From Cyanocohniella sp. LLY (GTDB lineage: Bacteria; Cyanobacteriota; Cyanobacteriia; Cyanobacteriales; Nostocaceae), in the NCBI GenBank assembly GCA_022241785.1, contig JAKOMP010000058.1, positions 110 to 42,125 on the forward strand: a stretch of DNA of 42,016 nucleotides, given 5' to 3'. Both the position numbers and the translations under genes were made by a program. The notes below the pieces were generated by a model. That model was not told where the DNA came from. It searched no databases and saw only the letters and a program-made list of their open reading frames with translations. This document shows positions 16,944-25,718 of the stretch, in pieces. Within the stretch, counting starts at the first letter, position 1. Each line of letters starts with the position of its first letter.

Positions 16944-17245
16944 AATGAGGGGGAAATAGCATCTTTTCCAAATTCAGCCCCAATACTATCTATCAAATTG
17001 AAAATATATATCTAGACCAGTAAATATCCACAAAGATGCACCTGCATATATACTTACACTAGATAATATAAATGCAGTTATTTGATTTATTGATGTCTTG
17101 TTGTTGGGTACTTTTAAATATAAGTATATATAAGAATTATATATTAATTTATATATTTTCCTTACAGACAAAATAATATGACAAAATTATTGAGTTTGTC
17201 AAGGGTATGCTCATAGTACTAGTAATTGCACACAATAAATAACGG
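16944..17245. other. AT-rich spacer between kinase and potC
   Basis: About 300 bases rich in TATA-like runs (for example 17101-17161). A 61-codon minus-strand frame at 16986-17171 is made of AT-rich codons and matches nothing I know. Nothing else is visible. Confidence 0.5.
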
Positions 17246-18046
17246 TTACTTTTTCTCACCAAAAGCCCGAATTAATTCAGCGATAACAGCAAAAATTGCC
17301 GACACTGAAATCAAAAGAATACTCAGGGCATTAATGTCAGGCTTGACTCCTGTCCTAATGCGACTAAAAATTTCCATTGGCAATGTGTTTGAACCGCTAC
17401 CTGCTGTGAAACTGGCGATAAGAAAGTCATCTAAACTCAGGACAAAAGCTAGCAAACAACCAGCGATAATTCCAGGCATTAACTGAGGTAGTAATACTTT
17501 AATAAATGCTTGTATGGGTGTAGCGCCTAAATCTAGTGCTGCTTCTTCTAAGTGGGGGTCTAAGTTAGTCAGGCGTGAAGACACCACAAGTCCAATATAA
17601 GCAAGGCAGAATACTATATGTGCTGCGATAATTGTCCATAAACTCAGGGGAATGGCAAATGCTGCGAGAAACACTAGTGTAGCCACTGCGATCGCAATAT
17701 CGGGAATAATCAATGGTAGATAAGAAATTCCACGATATAATTTTTTACCAGGGAACTGATAACGTGCTAGTCCTACTGCCATTAAGGTTCCTAGCACGGA
17801 GGAAATACCTACTGCACAACTAGCAACTATTAAACTGTTTTTCAAAGCTGATAAAACCCGCTCATCGCTGAACAACTGACGATACCAATCAAGGGTAAAT
17901 CCTTGCCAAGTGGCACTATAGGGTGATTGGTTAAAGCTATAAAAACCTAAAACTAGTATAGGCAGGTACATAAATATAAATATAATTACTGAGAAAACCG
18001 CCTGCCAAGGGACACGCGGTTTTTTGGGGGTAGGAGCAATATTCAT
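17246..18046 (-). CDS. potC: ABC transporter permease, spermidine/putrescine PotC type
   Basis: An inner-membrane permease of 266 residues. It has about six hydrophobic segments (near 16-36, 70-92, 107-130, 137-157, 186-208, 239-258) and the cytoplasmic EAA loop EEAALDLGATPIQAFIKVLLPQLMPGI (about 167-193), where the ATPase docks. The start IFMYLPILVLGFYSFN and the LDDFLIASFTAGSGSNTLPMEI segment closely match PotC of polyamine importers. Importers of this class need PotA (ATPase), PotB (second permease) and PotD (binding protein), and none is adjacent, so the gene may be the end of a scattered set or supply another system. Substrate is inferred by family only. Confidence 0.87.
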   Translation of the reverse strand: MNIAPTPKKPRVPWQAVFSVIIFIFMYLPILVLGFYSFNQSPYSATWQGFTLDWYRQLFSDERVLSALKNSLIVASCAVGISSVLGTLMAVGLARYQFPGKKLYRGISYLPLIIPDIAIAVATLVFLAAFAIPLSLWTIIAAHIVFCLAYIGLVVSSRLTNLDPHLEEAALDLGATPIQAFIKVLLPQLMPGIIAGCLLAFVLSLDDFLIASFTAGSGSNTLPMEIFSRIRTGVKPDINALSILLISVSAIFAVIAELIRAFGEKK

Positions 18047-18565
18047 TGTTAATGTTATGCTGAATATTCAGTTATTTTTTACTTTAAGTATTGTATTTTA
18101 CATAACATTTAACGTCAATGCCATTCTGAAACCAATAAAGATAGAGTTAGTAAGTCTATCTTGAGAAATAAATTTCCCAATTATTATCTAATTTTTATAA
18201 ATAAACAGTAATAAAGCAGCTGCAAGGATAAAACCATAATGAAGCAAATGCTTTCTTTCAGACATTATTTATTGCTGCAAAATTACCATATTTCATCAAT
18301 ATAATCGCTAAACCTCGATAAATTTAAATTTTCGCAATTAATTTTTCATAAACTATAGACCGTATTCTATGTCTTTAGAAAAGGGATAATTCCCTACTAA
18401 GATAGACAAAAACTCTACAATTAAAGGCTTAAAATTCGTAAAGTACCCATGCATAATTATTAGTGCTTTAAAATGAGTTTTTTGGCTAAATAAATCATTT
18501 GTAAGCACTACTGATATAACAAATAGATACTTAATTCAGGTATTATTTTTTTTAGGAGGTTTATA
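18047..18565. other. AT-rich spacer between divergent potC and glycosyltransferase
   Basis: About 520 AT-rich bases with no supported gene or repeat. It should contain promoters for both flanking genes. Just before the glycosyltransferase start lies a very strong ribosome binding site, AGGAGGT, about six bases before the ATG at 18566. Confidence 0.55.
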
Positions 18566-19642
18566 ATGAGAATTGCTCAGATTGCTCCCTTGTCCGAGAG
18601 AGTACCCCCCATAGCATATGGGGGCATAGAGTTAGTCGTGGGGTTGCTAACCGACGAATTAGTAAAACGTGGGCATGAAGTAACTTTATTTGCATCGGGC
18701 GATTCTATCAGTCTAGCAAAGCTAGTATCGGTTCATCCCCGTGCTTTACGACTCGATCCTGATGTTAAGGAACATACTATTTATGAAATGTTGCAATTGG
18801 GTTTAGTATATGAACGCGCAGAAGAGTTTGATATTATTCATTCCCATGTATGTTGTTCGGCACTACCTTATGCAAATCTGGTAAAAACTCCTACAATTCA
18901 CACCTTACACGGTATTTTTACGCCTGATAACGAAAAGATGTTTCAATATGCGAAACATCAACCTTTTGTGAGTATTTCCAATGCCCAGAGAGAAATGAGG
19001 CTAGGATTAAACTATACAGCCACGGTTTACAACGGAATTGATGTTAGTAGTTATAAGTTTTATTCCCAACCTGATAATCCACCTTACTTGGCTTTTTTAG
19101 GCAGGATATCACCTGAGAAGGGTACTCACCTAGCGATCGCCATTGCTAAACGCACTGGTTGGCATTTGAAAATCGCAGGTAAAGTAGATGTGGTAGATCA
19201 AAAATATTATGAACAGGAAATCCAACCACACATTGATGGTAAGCAAATTGAGTATTTAGGTGAAGCTAATCATCAGCAAAAAAATGTGTTAATGGGAGGC
19301 GCTGTAGCCACTTTGTTCCCCATTACCTGGCGAGAACCTTTTGGATTAGTTATGGTTGAATCAATGGCAGCAGGTACGCCAGTTATTGCTATGAAATTAG
19401 GATCTACTGTAGAAGTTATTTCCCACGGTAAAACGGGATTTCTCTGCGATAACGTAGAAGATTTTATTACTGCCATTGACAAAGTAGCAGATATAGATCG
19501 TCATGAATGTCGGCAACATGTAGAAAAGCATTTTAGTCTGCAAAATATGGTCGATGGTTATGAGGCAGCATATCAACAAATTATTGCAGAGCGGTTTGCT
19601 AACAACGGTTATGTTCCCAGTGTCGCTGGTGTAGGGTATTAG
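18566..19642 (+). CDS. Glycosyltransferase family 4 protein
   Basis: A 358-residue GT-B glycosyltransferase. The N-terminal domain starts MRIAQIAPLSERVPP with the glycine-rich acceptor-side loop AYGGIELVV, and FDIIHSHVCC and TIHTLHGIF are typical. The C-terminal donor domain has LAFLGRISPEKGTHLAI (about 174-190), then FPITWREPFGLVMVESMAAGTPVIA containing the E-x7-E motif that binds the nucleotide-sugar. The start is set by AGGAGGT just upstream. The sugar and acceptor cannot be told. Its neighbours (potC, DUF1499 protein) give no pathway clue. Confidence 0.92.
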   Translation: MRIAQIAPLSERVPPIAYGGIELVVGLLTDELVKRGHEVTLFASGDSISLAKLVSVHPRALRLDPDVKEHTIYEMLQLGLVYERAEEFDIIHSHVCCSALPYANLVKTPTIHTLHGIFTPDNEKMFQYAKHQPFVSISNAQREMRLGLNYTATVYNGIDVSSYKFYSQPDNPPYLAFLGRISPEKGTHLAIAIAKRTGWHLKIAGKVDVVDQKYYEQEIQPHIDGKQIEYLGEANHQQKNVLMGGAVATLFPITWREPFGLVMVESMAAGTPVIAMKLGSTVEVISHGKTGFLCDNVEDFITAIDKVADIDRHECRQHVEKHFSLQNMVDGYEAAYQQIIAERFANNGYVPSVAGVGY

Positions 19643-19756
19643 ACTGAGTTAACTGGGAATAGGGGCTAGGGCGAGATACCCTCATTTGACTTAAGTTAGA
19701 GGCAATTGATAATGGGTAATTAACACAGCCCATTACCAATTACCAGGCAACCGAAA

Positions 19757-20146
19757 TTACTGAAATTTGGCTCTAATTGTCTCTATTCTTTGACGATTAA
19801 CACCCAAGTCACTCTGACCTAAGCGGGAAGCTGAACGCACATGAATGACATTAACTTGCGGATCTAAATAAAACTCTACATCATCGACAAATCCCATTAA
19901 AGCACTCTTAAATTCTGCATATATATAATCTTCTGTTTCCGTAATTATTTTAGTTCTAGGTAAAGATTGAATGATATTTTTGAGATTAGCGATCGCCTGT
20001 TGAGGATTAGTAGTAAAAGTCAGTGGGGCAATTTGATGTTGTGCATCTGTACTCTGACTAGAAACACAGTTAGGTGAATTGGGACAAGGTGCTAATTTGC
20101 CGTTGTTCACACCCAAAGTATTCGGTCGTTTACCTGAAAAAATCAT
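19757..20146 (-). CDS. DUF1499 family protein
   Basis: A 129-residue protein of the DUF1499 family, whose function is not known to me. The signature CPNSPNCVSSQ is at about 21-31, and the middle has IIQSLPRTKIITETEDYIYAEF followed by FVDDVEFYLDP and VIHVRSASRLGQSDLGVNR, all conserved in this family. There is no signal peptide or membrane segment. It faces the glycosyltransferase gene tail to tail; the two are separated by a 114-base gap containing AGGGGCTAGGG-type repeats. Confidence 0.88.
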   Translation of the reverse strand: MIFSGKRPNTLGVNNGKLAPCPNSPNCVSSQSTDAQHQIAPLTFTTNPQQAIANLKNIIQSLPRTKIITETEDYIYAEFKSALMGFVDDVEFYLDPQVNVIHVRSASRLGQSDLGVNRQRIETIRAKFQ

Positions 20147-20149
20147 AAT

Positions 20150-20182
20150 ATAAGGGGCTAGGGTAGGGGCTAGAGGCTAGAT
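20150..20182. repeat. GGGGCTA-type short tandem repeat
   Basis: AGGGGCTAGGG, AGGGGCTAGAGG and CTAG follow one another, giving degenerate copies of the heptamer GGGGCTA. A similar run lies near 19660. These fit the short tandemly repeated repetitive sequences described for heterocystous cyanobacteria. Confidence 0.5.
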
Positions 20183-20301
20183 ATACTTTACTGTAAAGCC
20201 TTGTTGTTGTTGCGGCTTCCAGCAAATGATGGATTTATTTAAAACATTGGGGATGCGATCGCTCTATGATGCGGTAAGTATCGTCTAGGCGAAGACAAAT
20301 T

Positions 20302-21450
20302 ATGACGCCAACTATTTCAATTAACGATAGTCAGCGCTTACAACTCAAACCTTTAGACATCCCATCTCGTCTACTGTTAGGGCCCGGGCCATCCAATGCC
20401 CATCCCGCAGTTCTCCAAGCCATGAGTACTTCACCCGTGGGGCATCTTGACCCAGCTTTTCTAGAACTCATGGATGAGATTCAATCTCTGTTACGCTATG
20501 TTTGGCAAACAGAAAATCCTCTCACCATCGCGGTTAGTGGTACCGGTTCAGCTGCAATGGAAGCCACCATCGCCAATGTCACAGAACCCGGTGATGTGGT
20601 TTTAATTGGTGTCGCTGGTTATTTTGGCAATCGCCTGGTAGATATGGCTGGGCGATATGGTGCAGATGTGCGAACCATGACTAAACCCTGGGGACAAGTT
20701 TTCAGTTTAGATGAACTCAAGGCGGCTATAGAAACCCATCGTCCGACGATTTTAGCTTTGGTTCATGCCGAAACCTCTACAGGCGCGCGTCAGCCCTTGG
20801 AAGGAGTGGCTGAGATTTGCCGGGAATTTGGTACTTTACTACTTGTAGATACCGTAACAAGTTTAGGTGGTGTTCCTATATTTTTGGATGATTGGGGAGT
20901 TGACTTAGCCTATAGTTGTAGCCAAAAAGGATTGGGTTGTTCTCCTGGGGCTTCGCCTTTTACCATGAGTGCTAGGGCAATGGAAAAATTGCAGCAGCGC
21001 CAGACAAAGGTGGCAAATTGGTATTTAGATATGTCGTTATTGGGTAAGTATTGGGGTAGTGAACGCACCTATCACCACACCGCACCAGTGAACCTTTACT
21101 ATGGGTTGCGGGAAGCCCTGCGTTTAGTTGCTGAGGAAGGATTAGCCAACTGCTGGCAGCGTCATCAAAAGAATGTTGAGTATCTCTGGGAAGGCCTGGA
21201 AGACTTAGGATTAAGTATGCACGTTGAGCGAGAATATCGACTGCCCACCCTAACTACTGTCTGCATTCCAGAGGGTGTAGATGGTAAAGCGATCGCTCGG
21301 CAGTTACTCAATGAACATAACATTGAAATTGGCGGTGGTCTGGGCGAATTAGCTGGTCGAGTCTGGCGTGTCGGACTGATGGGTTTTAATAGTCGTCCCG
21401 AAAGTGTTGACCAACTTTTAACTGCCCTACGTCAGGTTTTAGGTAAGTAG
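20302..21450 (+). CDS. Alanine/serine--glyoxylate aminotransferase (class V PLP enzyme)
   Basis: A 382-residue pyridoxal-phosphate enzyme that moves an amino group to glyoxylate, as expected for photorespiratory glyoxylate removal in a cyanobacterium. The start of the fold reads LLLGPGPSNAHPAVL; VSGTGSAAMEATIANV binds the cofactor phosphate; HAETSTGARQPLEGV and LLVDTVTSLGGVP follow; the Schiff-base lysine is K209 in SCSQKGLGCSPG; and ERTYHHTAPVNLYYGLREAL and GGLGELAGRVWRVGLMG close the family pattern. Proteins of this family in cyanobacteria have also been labelled soluble hydrogenase 42 kDa subunit, which I think is a mislabel. The choice between alanine and serine as donor cannot be made from sequence. 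Confidence 0.92.
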   Translation: MTPTISINDSQRLQLKPLDIPSRLLLGPGPSNAHPAVLQAMSTSPVGHLDPAFLELMDEIQSLLRYVWQTENPLTIAVSGTGSAAMEATIANVTEPGDVVLIGVAGYFGNRLVDMAGRYGADVRTMTKPWGQVFSLDELKAAIETHRPTILALVHAETSTGARQPLEGVAEICREFGTLLLVDTVTSLGGVPIFLDDWGVDLAYSCSQKGLGCSPGASPFTMSARAMEKLQQRQTKVANWYLDMSLLGKYWGSERTYHHTAPVNLYYGLREALRLVAEEGLANCWQRHQKNVEYLWEGLEDLGLSMHVEREYRLPTLTTVCIPEGVDGKAIARQLLNEHNIEIGGGLGELAGRVWRVGLMGFNSRPESVDQLLTALRQVLGK

Positions 21451-21529
21451 GGGATTGGCGAGATGGGGGGATAAGGAAGAGGAAAATGAAACAAAACAAA
21501 GATGTTGGTACTAACCCATAATCTTCCCC

Positions 21530-21571
21530 CCCCACTCCCCACTCCCCACTCCCTACTCCCTACTCCCATCT
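21530..21571. repeat. Heptameric short tandem repeat (CCCCACT/CCCTACT)
   Basis: From 21530 the sequence is three copies of CCCCACT, then two of CCCTACT and one CCCATCT, preceded by extra C to make a run of eight C at 21526-21533. This is a clear STRR-type array. It lies in the spacer between two convergent genes, ending a few bases before the stop of the MBL-like gene. Confidence 0.8.
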
Positions 21572-21578
21572 CCTTTGT

Positions 21579-22346
21579 TTAAAATCTATAACTCAAAAGC
21601 TGAATTACACTACTTTCTGGCAAATTTCCTGAGGTAATGTTCACAGTATCCGTGTTACTACGACGTACTGTTACCCCCTGCATCAAATTGAGAAATTCAT
21701 CCACAGGGGCAATATCACAACTAGCCGCATCAGCAGCTTGGGTGCGGTAATGAGTGGGAATGATCAACTTAGGATTTAACACCTCAGCTGCCTGCTTGGC
21801 TTCTTGAGCGTTGTAAGCTTTATCACTGCCGCCTACAGGAATTAATGCCAAATCAGGTCTTCCCATCAAAATTCTTTGCTCAGTGGAAATCGGTGCAGCA
21901 GCTCCACCTAGATGTAAAATATTAATCCCACCTTGTTGCCATCTCCAAGCAGTATTTATACCAAACCGCCTACCACCCAGGCGATCGTGGTCTATGCCAA
22001 TTCCCTGTAACTTAATGCCTTGGAACTCGTAAACACCTGGTGCATATACTAACTTGGGAGTTCCTGGTAGACCGTCTACAAAACCTTCATCTAGCAATTG
22101 ACTACTAATCAATATTAAATCTGCTGAAACTTTCGGCGGACGATAACCAGCGGTACAACCGGCTGTCTGAAATGGATTAACCAGAATTCTCGCACCGCCA
22201 CCAGTAAAGAGAAAGCAAGTATGACCCAACCACTGAACTGATAAACCGCTAGATTGTGCGTCAGCTTTCTGGTGGGAACCCAAACTAGTCACCAGAGTTG
22301 TGACTAACCCTGCCCCAGCATAGCCCATCAACTGTCGTCGTTTCAT
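21579..22346 (-). CDS. MBL-fold (UlaG-like) protein with degraded metal site
   Basis: A 255-residue protein with a possible Tat or Sec signal at the start (MKRRQLMGYAGAGLVTTLV, cleavage perhaps near ADAQ, residues 28-31). The body follows the UlaG-like metallo-beta-lactamase fold: SVQWLGHTCFLFTGGGARILVNPF (about 37-59), DLALIPVGG and LIIPTHYRT. The HxHxDH metal motif after the third strand is replaced by SSQLLDE (81-87), so only D86 remains; the later HxGD is H145-L-G-G, and H199 remains. It may bind metal poorly or not at all, or do so differently. It follows trpG by only three bases and is almost surely co-transcribed. Confidence 0.85.
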   Translation of the reverse strand: MKRRQLMGYAGAGLVTTLVTSLGSHQKADAQSSGLSVQWLGHTCFLFTGGGARILVNPFQTAGCTAGYRPPKVSADLILISSQLLDEGFVDGLPGTPKLVYAPGVYEFQGIKLQGIGIDHDRLGGRRFGINTAWRWQQGGINILHLGGAAAPISTEQRILMGRPDLALIPVGGSDKAYNAQEAKQAAEVLNPKLIIPTHYRTQAADAASCDIAPVDEFLNLMQGVTVRRSNTDTVNITSGNLPESSVIQLLSYRF

Positions 22347-22349
22347 TAA

Positions 22350-22949
22350 TTACTCTCTCGACTGTAACTGTTCCAAAAAGTTTCGCAGTAACTGCTTGCC
22401 TGAAGATGTAAGGACACTCTCTGGATGAAACTGGACGCCTTGAATGTGAGGATAGTTCCGGTGTCGCACCCCCATAATTGTGCCATCTTCTACCCAGGCA
22501 GTAATTTCTAAGTCTTCAGGACAGGTATCACGTTCAATCACTAAACTATGATACCTAGTGGCAACCAGAGGATTTTCTAATCCCTGGAAAACACCTACTC
22601 CAGTGTGACATACCTGAGACGTTTTACCATGCATTAACTCTGGAGCAGAGGTGATTTTACCACCAAATACTTGACCAATGCTTTGATGTCCCAAGCATAC
22701 ACCCAAAATTGGTAAGTTATGACCTAGCTGTTTAATCACATCCAAGGATATACCGGCATCTTCTGGACGACCAGGCCCAGGAGAAATCACCACAACCTCA
22801 GGATTTAAGGCACGAATTTCATCTACTGATATCTTGTCATTGCGAAAAACTTTAATATCTGATGCTACGGGAAATTCTGCTGCTAGTTCTCCCAGATACT
22901 GCACCAAATTATATGTAAAACTGTCGTAATTATCGATAACTATAATCAC
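22350..22949 (-). CDS. trpG: Anthranilate/aminodeoxychorismate synthase glutaminase subunit
   Basis: Releases ammonia from glutamine for the chorismate-using partner (TrpE or PabB) in tryptophan or folate synthesis. The 199-residue protein is a complete class I glutamine amidotransferase: IDNYDSFTYNLVQYL at the start, ISPGPGRPEDAG (about 55-66), the nucleophile C85 in LGVCLGHQSIG, and the H175/E177 pair in GVQFHPESVL. Many bacteria use one protein for both pathways (trpG/pabA), and which partner it serves cannot be decided here. It lies in a minus-strand run after dgkA with a 200-base gap and is followed at once by the MBL-like gene. Confidence 0.93.
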   Translation of the reverse strand: MIIVIDNYDSFTYNLVQYLGELAAEFPVASDIKVFRNDKISVDEIRALNPEVVVISPGPGRPEDAGISLDVIKQLGHNLPILGVCLGHQSIGQVFGGKITSAPELMHGKTSQVCHTGVGVFQGLENPLVATRYHSLVIERDTCPEDLEITAWVEDGTIMGVRHRNYPHIQGVQFHPESVLTSSGKQLLRNFLEQLQSRE

Positions 22950-23149
22950 TGCCTATAGCTCCTGGTTTAACAACTTGTATCATGTTTAATTATCACCAGT
23001 TGCGAACGGCTGTGGAAGTCATTTTGATTAATAATCAATATTGTACAGAGTTAAATTATGCCCTGCCTGAGCTGAACATCAAAAAGACATTGTGAAATAT
23101 ATGTCAGCCACAAAAATATCATCAGACAGGGTGAAATCAGTAAGCACAC

Positions 23150-23605
23150 TTAGAAATTTGACATAACTAAAATTGCCAGAGGTGGCAACAAAAGTGTGCC
23201 AGCTACTAACACGGCTACTAAAGCAGAAATTAATACAGCACCAGCCGCACAATCTTTAGCGATTTTTGCTAATTCATGGTAAGTCTGCTTCACTGTCAAG
23301 TCTACTAGAGACTCAACCGCTGTATTCAGTAATTCTAATGCCAAAACTAAACCACTAGTTATACCAATAATGGCAATTTCTACTGCTGACAGATGCAAGA
23401 AAATGCTTAAGGCGATCGCCAAGGCGCAAACACTTAGATGAATGCGAAAATTCCGCTGAGTGTGAAAACCATAACTGATTCCCGCCCAGGCATATTTAAA
23501 GCTAATGAATAAGTTAGTAGCCACTTGCCAGGACAGTTCCCGTTCCTTGGTGATCAATGATGGTAAGCAGTTTGGTGTTGTTGGAGGAGAAACTTGTTGG
23601 GACAT
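23150..23605 (-). CDS. dgkA: Diacylglycerol/undecaprenol kinase (DgkA family)
   Basis: A small inner-membrane lipid kinase of 151 residues. After a soluble start of about 28 residues comes the amphipathic FISFKYAWAGISYGFHTQRNFRIHL, then hydrophobic segments at about 55-72, 74-95 and 120-148. The family signature is LALELLNTAVESLVDL (about 87-102) and AKDCAAGAVLI (about 116-126), which carry the catalytic glutamates. In Gram-negative bacteria DgkA phosphorylates diacylglycerol, while related proteins use undecaprenol; the substrate here is not decided. It follows ybeY on the same strand, an arrangement common in bacteria. Confidence 0.92.
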   Translation of the reverse strand: MSQQVSPPTTPNCLPSLITKERELSWQVATNLFISFKYAWAGISYGFHTQRNFRIHLSVCALAIALSIFLHLSAVEIAIIGITSGLVLALELLNTAVESLVDLTVKQTYHELAKIAKDCAAGAVLISALVAVLVAGTLLLPPLAILVMSNF

Positions 23606-23726
23606 AAGCTTGACAATGAAATTATAGGGTAATTACAGAGAAAGTTTACAGATTTTTAATGATGCAATTAACTTTAAGCTAATTTTCTACAGAAGTATTA
23701 TAAACACTTACAGACCTCAAGAATAT

Positions 23727-24263
23727 TTAATATTTTATGTCAATAGTAATACCAATTGCCTTCAGTAATTTTACTTGCTGCTTGAGCATCTTCATTAACT
23801 CCTCTTCATCTGGATGATCCCAACCCAATAAATGCAATAAGCCATGAGCCGCTAACCAAGCTAATTCTGTAGGTAAACTATGCCCTTGTTGTTGAGCTTG
23901 ACGCTGGGCCGTGTTTACCGAAATGATAATATCACCTAGATACAAAGGCGCAGCCAGCATTTCCGGACTTTGAGGACAATCTACCTCCAATGCCGCAAAA
24001 GCTAAAACGTCTGTCGGTTTATTTTGATGCCGATATTGAGTATTCAGTGCTTGAATTTCTGTGTCGTCTGTCAAACGCATTCCTATTTCATAACTTGGGG
24101 CTGACGGCAGATAAGGCTGTAAATTTTCCATCCAGCAACTAAACCAGTCTTCCCAAGTTTTAGCAGCAACTTGACTATCATTCTTCCCTAAATTTATTGC
24201 TGCTCCGGGGGATGATAGTTCAAATACATCCTGTACATCTAGTTCAATTAGTACCACCGACAA
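23727..24263 (-). CDS. ybeY: Endoribonuclease YbeY (16S rRNA maturation)
   Basis: A metal-dependent ribonuclease of ribosome quality control and 16S rRNA 3' processing. The 178-residue protein ends the catalytic core with [11 protein letters not shown], giving zinc ligands H140, H144 and H150, and has the preceding [17 protein letters not shown] and [11 protein letters not shown] typical of YbeY. An N-terminal extension of about 40 residues is usual for cyanobacterial members. It lies between the DUF3285 gene (88 bases upstream) and dgkA (121 bases downstream) on the same strand. Assignment is firm. Confidence 0.95.
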   Translation of the reverse strand: MSVVLIELDVQDVFELSSPGAAINLGKNDSQVAAKTWEDWFSCWMENLQPYLPSAPSYEIGMRLTDDTEIQALNTQYRHQNKPTDVLAFAALEVDCPQSPEMLAAPLYLGDIIISVNTAQRQAQQQGHSLPTELAWLAAHGLLHLLGWDHPDEEELMKMLKQQVKLLKAIGITIDIKY

Positions 24264-24351
24264 ACTCTCCTTAGCCGTTTGAGTTGTGATTTATGGGAGA
24301 ACCGATAGATAATTCTTTCTCATTGGCTCCCCTTTCTCTTGTCTCTGGCGG

Positions 24352-24507
24352 TTAACGAGTTAGATAGGCCAGTCCCACAAGGACAGCGAAAAGTCCTACA
24401 GTGGTGAGGGCAAAATGTTTCAGAGAAGTGCCACCTTTACGTACCATGTTTCGCATGGCAAGTTTGACGTAGCTAGGTTTGGGTTCTGTAGAAGGCGAGT
24501 TGCTCAT
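24352..24507 (-). CDS. DUF3285 family small membrane protein
   Basis: A 51-residue protein with one C-terminal membrane helix. I chose the ATG at 24507 (MSNSPSTEPKPSYVKLAMRN); an upstream ATG at 24561 would add 18 residues of unlike composition. The conserved part is SYVKLAMRNMVRKGG (about 12-26) followed by the hydrophobic tail FALTTVGLFAVLVGLAYLTR. Such proteins are, as far as I know, limited to cyanobacteria and have no known function. It stands between prfB and ybeY in a minus-strand run. The helix at the extreme C-terminus suggests tail-anchoring in a thylakoid or plasma membrane. Confidence 0.82.
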   Translation of the reverse strand: MSNSPSTEPKPSYVKLAMRNMVRKGGTSLKHFALTTVGLFAVLVGLAYLTR

Positions 24508-24595
24508 AATAACTTGATTACAACCTCTTTTGTATACAAATGTAACAGTTTGTCTAGGCATTTATTGCCATTTTGTCCTTTTTAAGAAATAGGTC

Positions 24596-25718
24596 TTAGG
24601 CAGGAGTACTTTCTATGATCTGGTTTTCTTGTCGCAGATAAGCCTGAATAAATGGATCAAGATCACCGTTCATCACATCCGCGATCGCAGTTGTTTCTGC
24701 ATTGGTACGTAAATCTTTTACCATCTGGTAAGGATGAAATACATAGTTGCGAATTTGGTTACCCCAAGAAGCTTCCACCATATCACCGCGAATTTCGGCA
24801 ATTTCTTGGGCCCGTTGCTCTCTGGCAATCACCAGCAGTTTCGCTTTTAGGCGGGCCAGGGCTTTTTCTTTGTTTTGCAGTTGGGAGCGTTCTTCTGTAC
24901 AGCGCACAGCTAAACCACTAGGAAGATGCACAATCCGCACAGCCGTTTCTACTTTGTTGACATTTTGCCCACCTTTACCACCAGCTCTGGATGTGGTAAT
25001 TTCCAAATCCTTTTCGGGGATATCCAGTTGCACAGAACTATCTAGTTGTGGCATCACTTCCACGCCCGCAAAACTAGTTTGTCGCTTGCCATTGGCATTA
25101 AAAGGCGAAATTCTCACTAAGCGATGTGTGCCTGTTTCTGACCGCAAATAACCATAGGCATAGCGTCCAGTAATTTCCAAAGTTGCGGATTTAATTCCAG
25201 CTTCATCCCCCTCTGACTCTTCGGCTAAACTGACCTTGTAGCCGTGAGCTTCTGCCCAACGGGTATACATCCGCATCAGCATAAAAGCCCAGTCTTGGGC
25301 ATCTGTACCGCCAGCACCAGCATTGATGGTTAACACTGCCCCTTCCGCGTCATAAGGGCCAGAAAGTAATTGTTGTAATTCCCATTGATCGAGTTCGCGG
25401 TTGAGTTGACTGACTGTAGATTCCGCTTCTTGCAATAATGCTTCATCGGTTTCTAGCTCTAATAGCTCAACTACTGCCTTAGTGTCTTCTAGGCTAGCTC
25501 GCCACTGATCGTATTGCTGAATATGGGCTTTGAGGTCGTTAAGTTCTTGCAGCGTTGTTTGTGCCTGGGTTTGGTCGTTCCAGAGTTCCGGCTGGGCTGC
25601 TATTTGCTCCAGGTCTTGAATTTTGGCGGTCAGTGCAGGTATGTCAAAGATAGTCCTGGGCTTTACCCAGACGACCGGACAATATTTCGATTTCGCGTTT
25701 GAGTTCTAGTGCTTCCAT
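24596..25718 (-). CDS. prfB: Peptide chain release factor 2, with programmed +1 frameshift
   Basis: Reads UGA and UAA stops and releases the peptide. The gene is in two frames. From the ATG at 25718 the first 24 codons ([20 protein letters not shown], then QDYL) end at an in-frame TGA (25646-25644). Skipping one base there continues as [14 protein letters not shown] for 349 more codons, giving 373 residues. The codon tripeptide SPF (204-206), specific for RF2, and the catalytic GGQ (249-251) are present. The site is the classical CTT-TGA-C, as in E. coli. An annotation starting at 25435 would miss the first 94 residues. It heads a minus-strand run with the DUF3285 protein, ybeY and dgkA. Confidence 0.96.
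25643..25658 (-). promoter_or_regulatory. prfB programmed frameshift site
   Basis: On the minus strand the sequence is CCCAGGACTATCTTTGAC. CTT at 25649-25647 is the slippery codon, TGA at 25646-25644 the in-frame stop, and C follows. AGGA lies a few bases before as a possible internal Shine-Dalgarno element, weaker than the AGGGGG of E. coli. When RF2 is scarce the slow stop favours the +1 shift and so more RF2: autoregulation as known for the family. Confidence 0.9.

Noticed and set aside
16986-17171. 61-codon minus-strand frame before the kinase
   Set aside because: Made of TATA-rich DNA giving Tyr/Ile/Leu; no evidence of coding.
21521-21575. CRISPR array
   Set aside because: The units are seven bases without spacers, so this is a short tandem repeat.
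25435-25718. prfB as a broken gene (pseudogene)
   Set aside because: The shift lies exactly at the conserved CTT-TGA-C site of RF2 genes, and the rest of the protein is intact.
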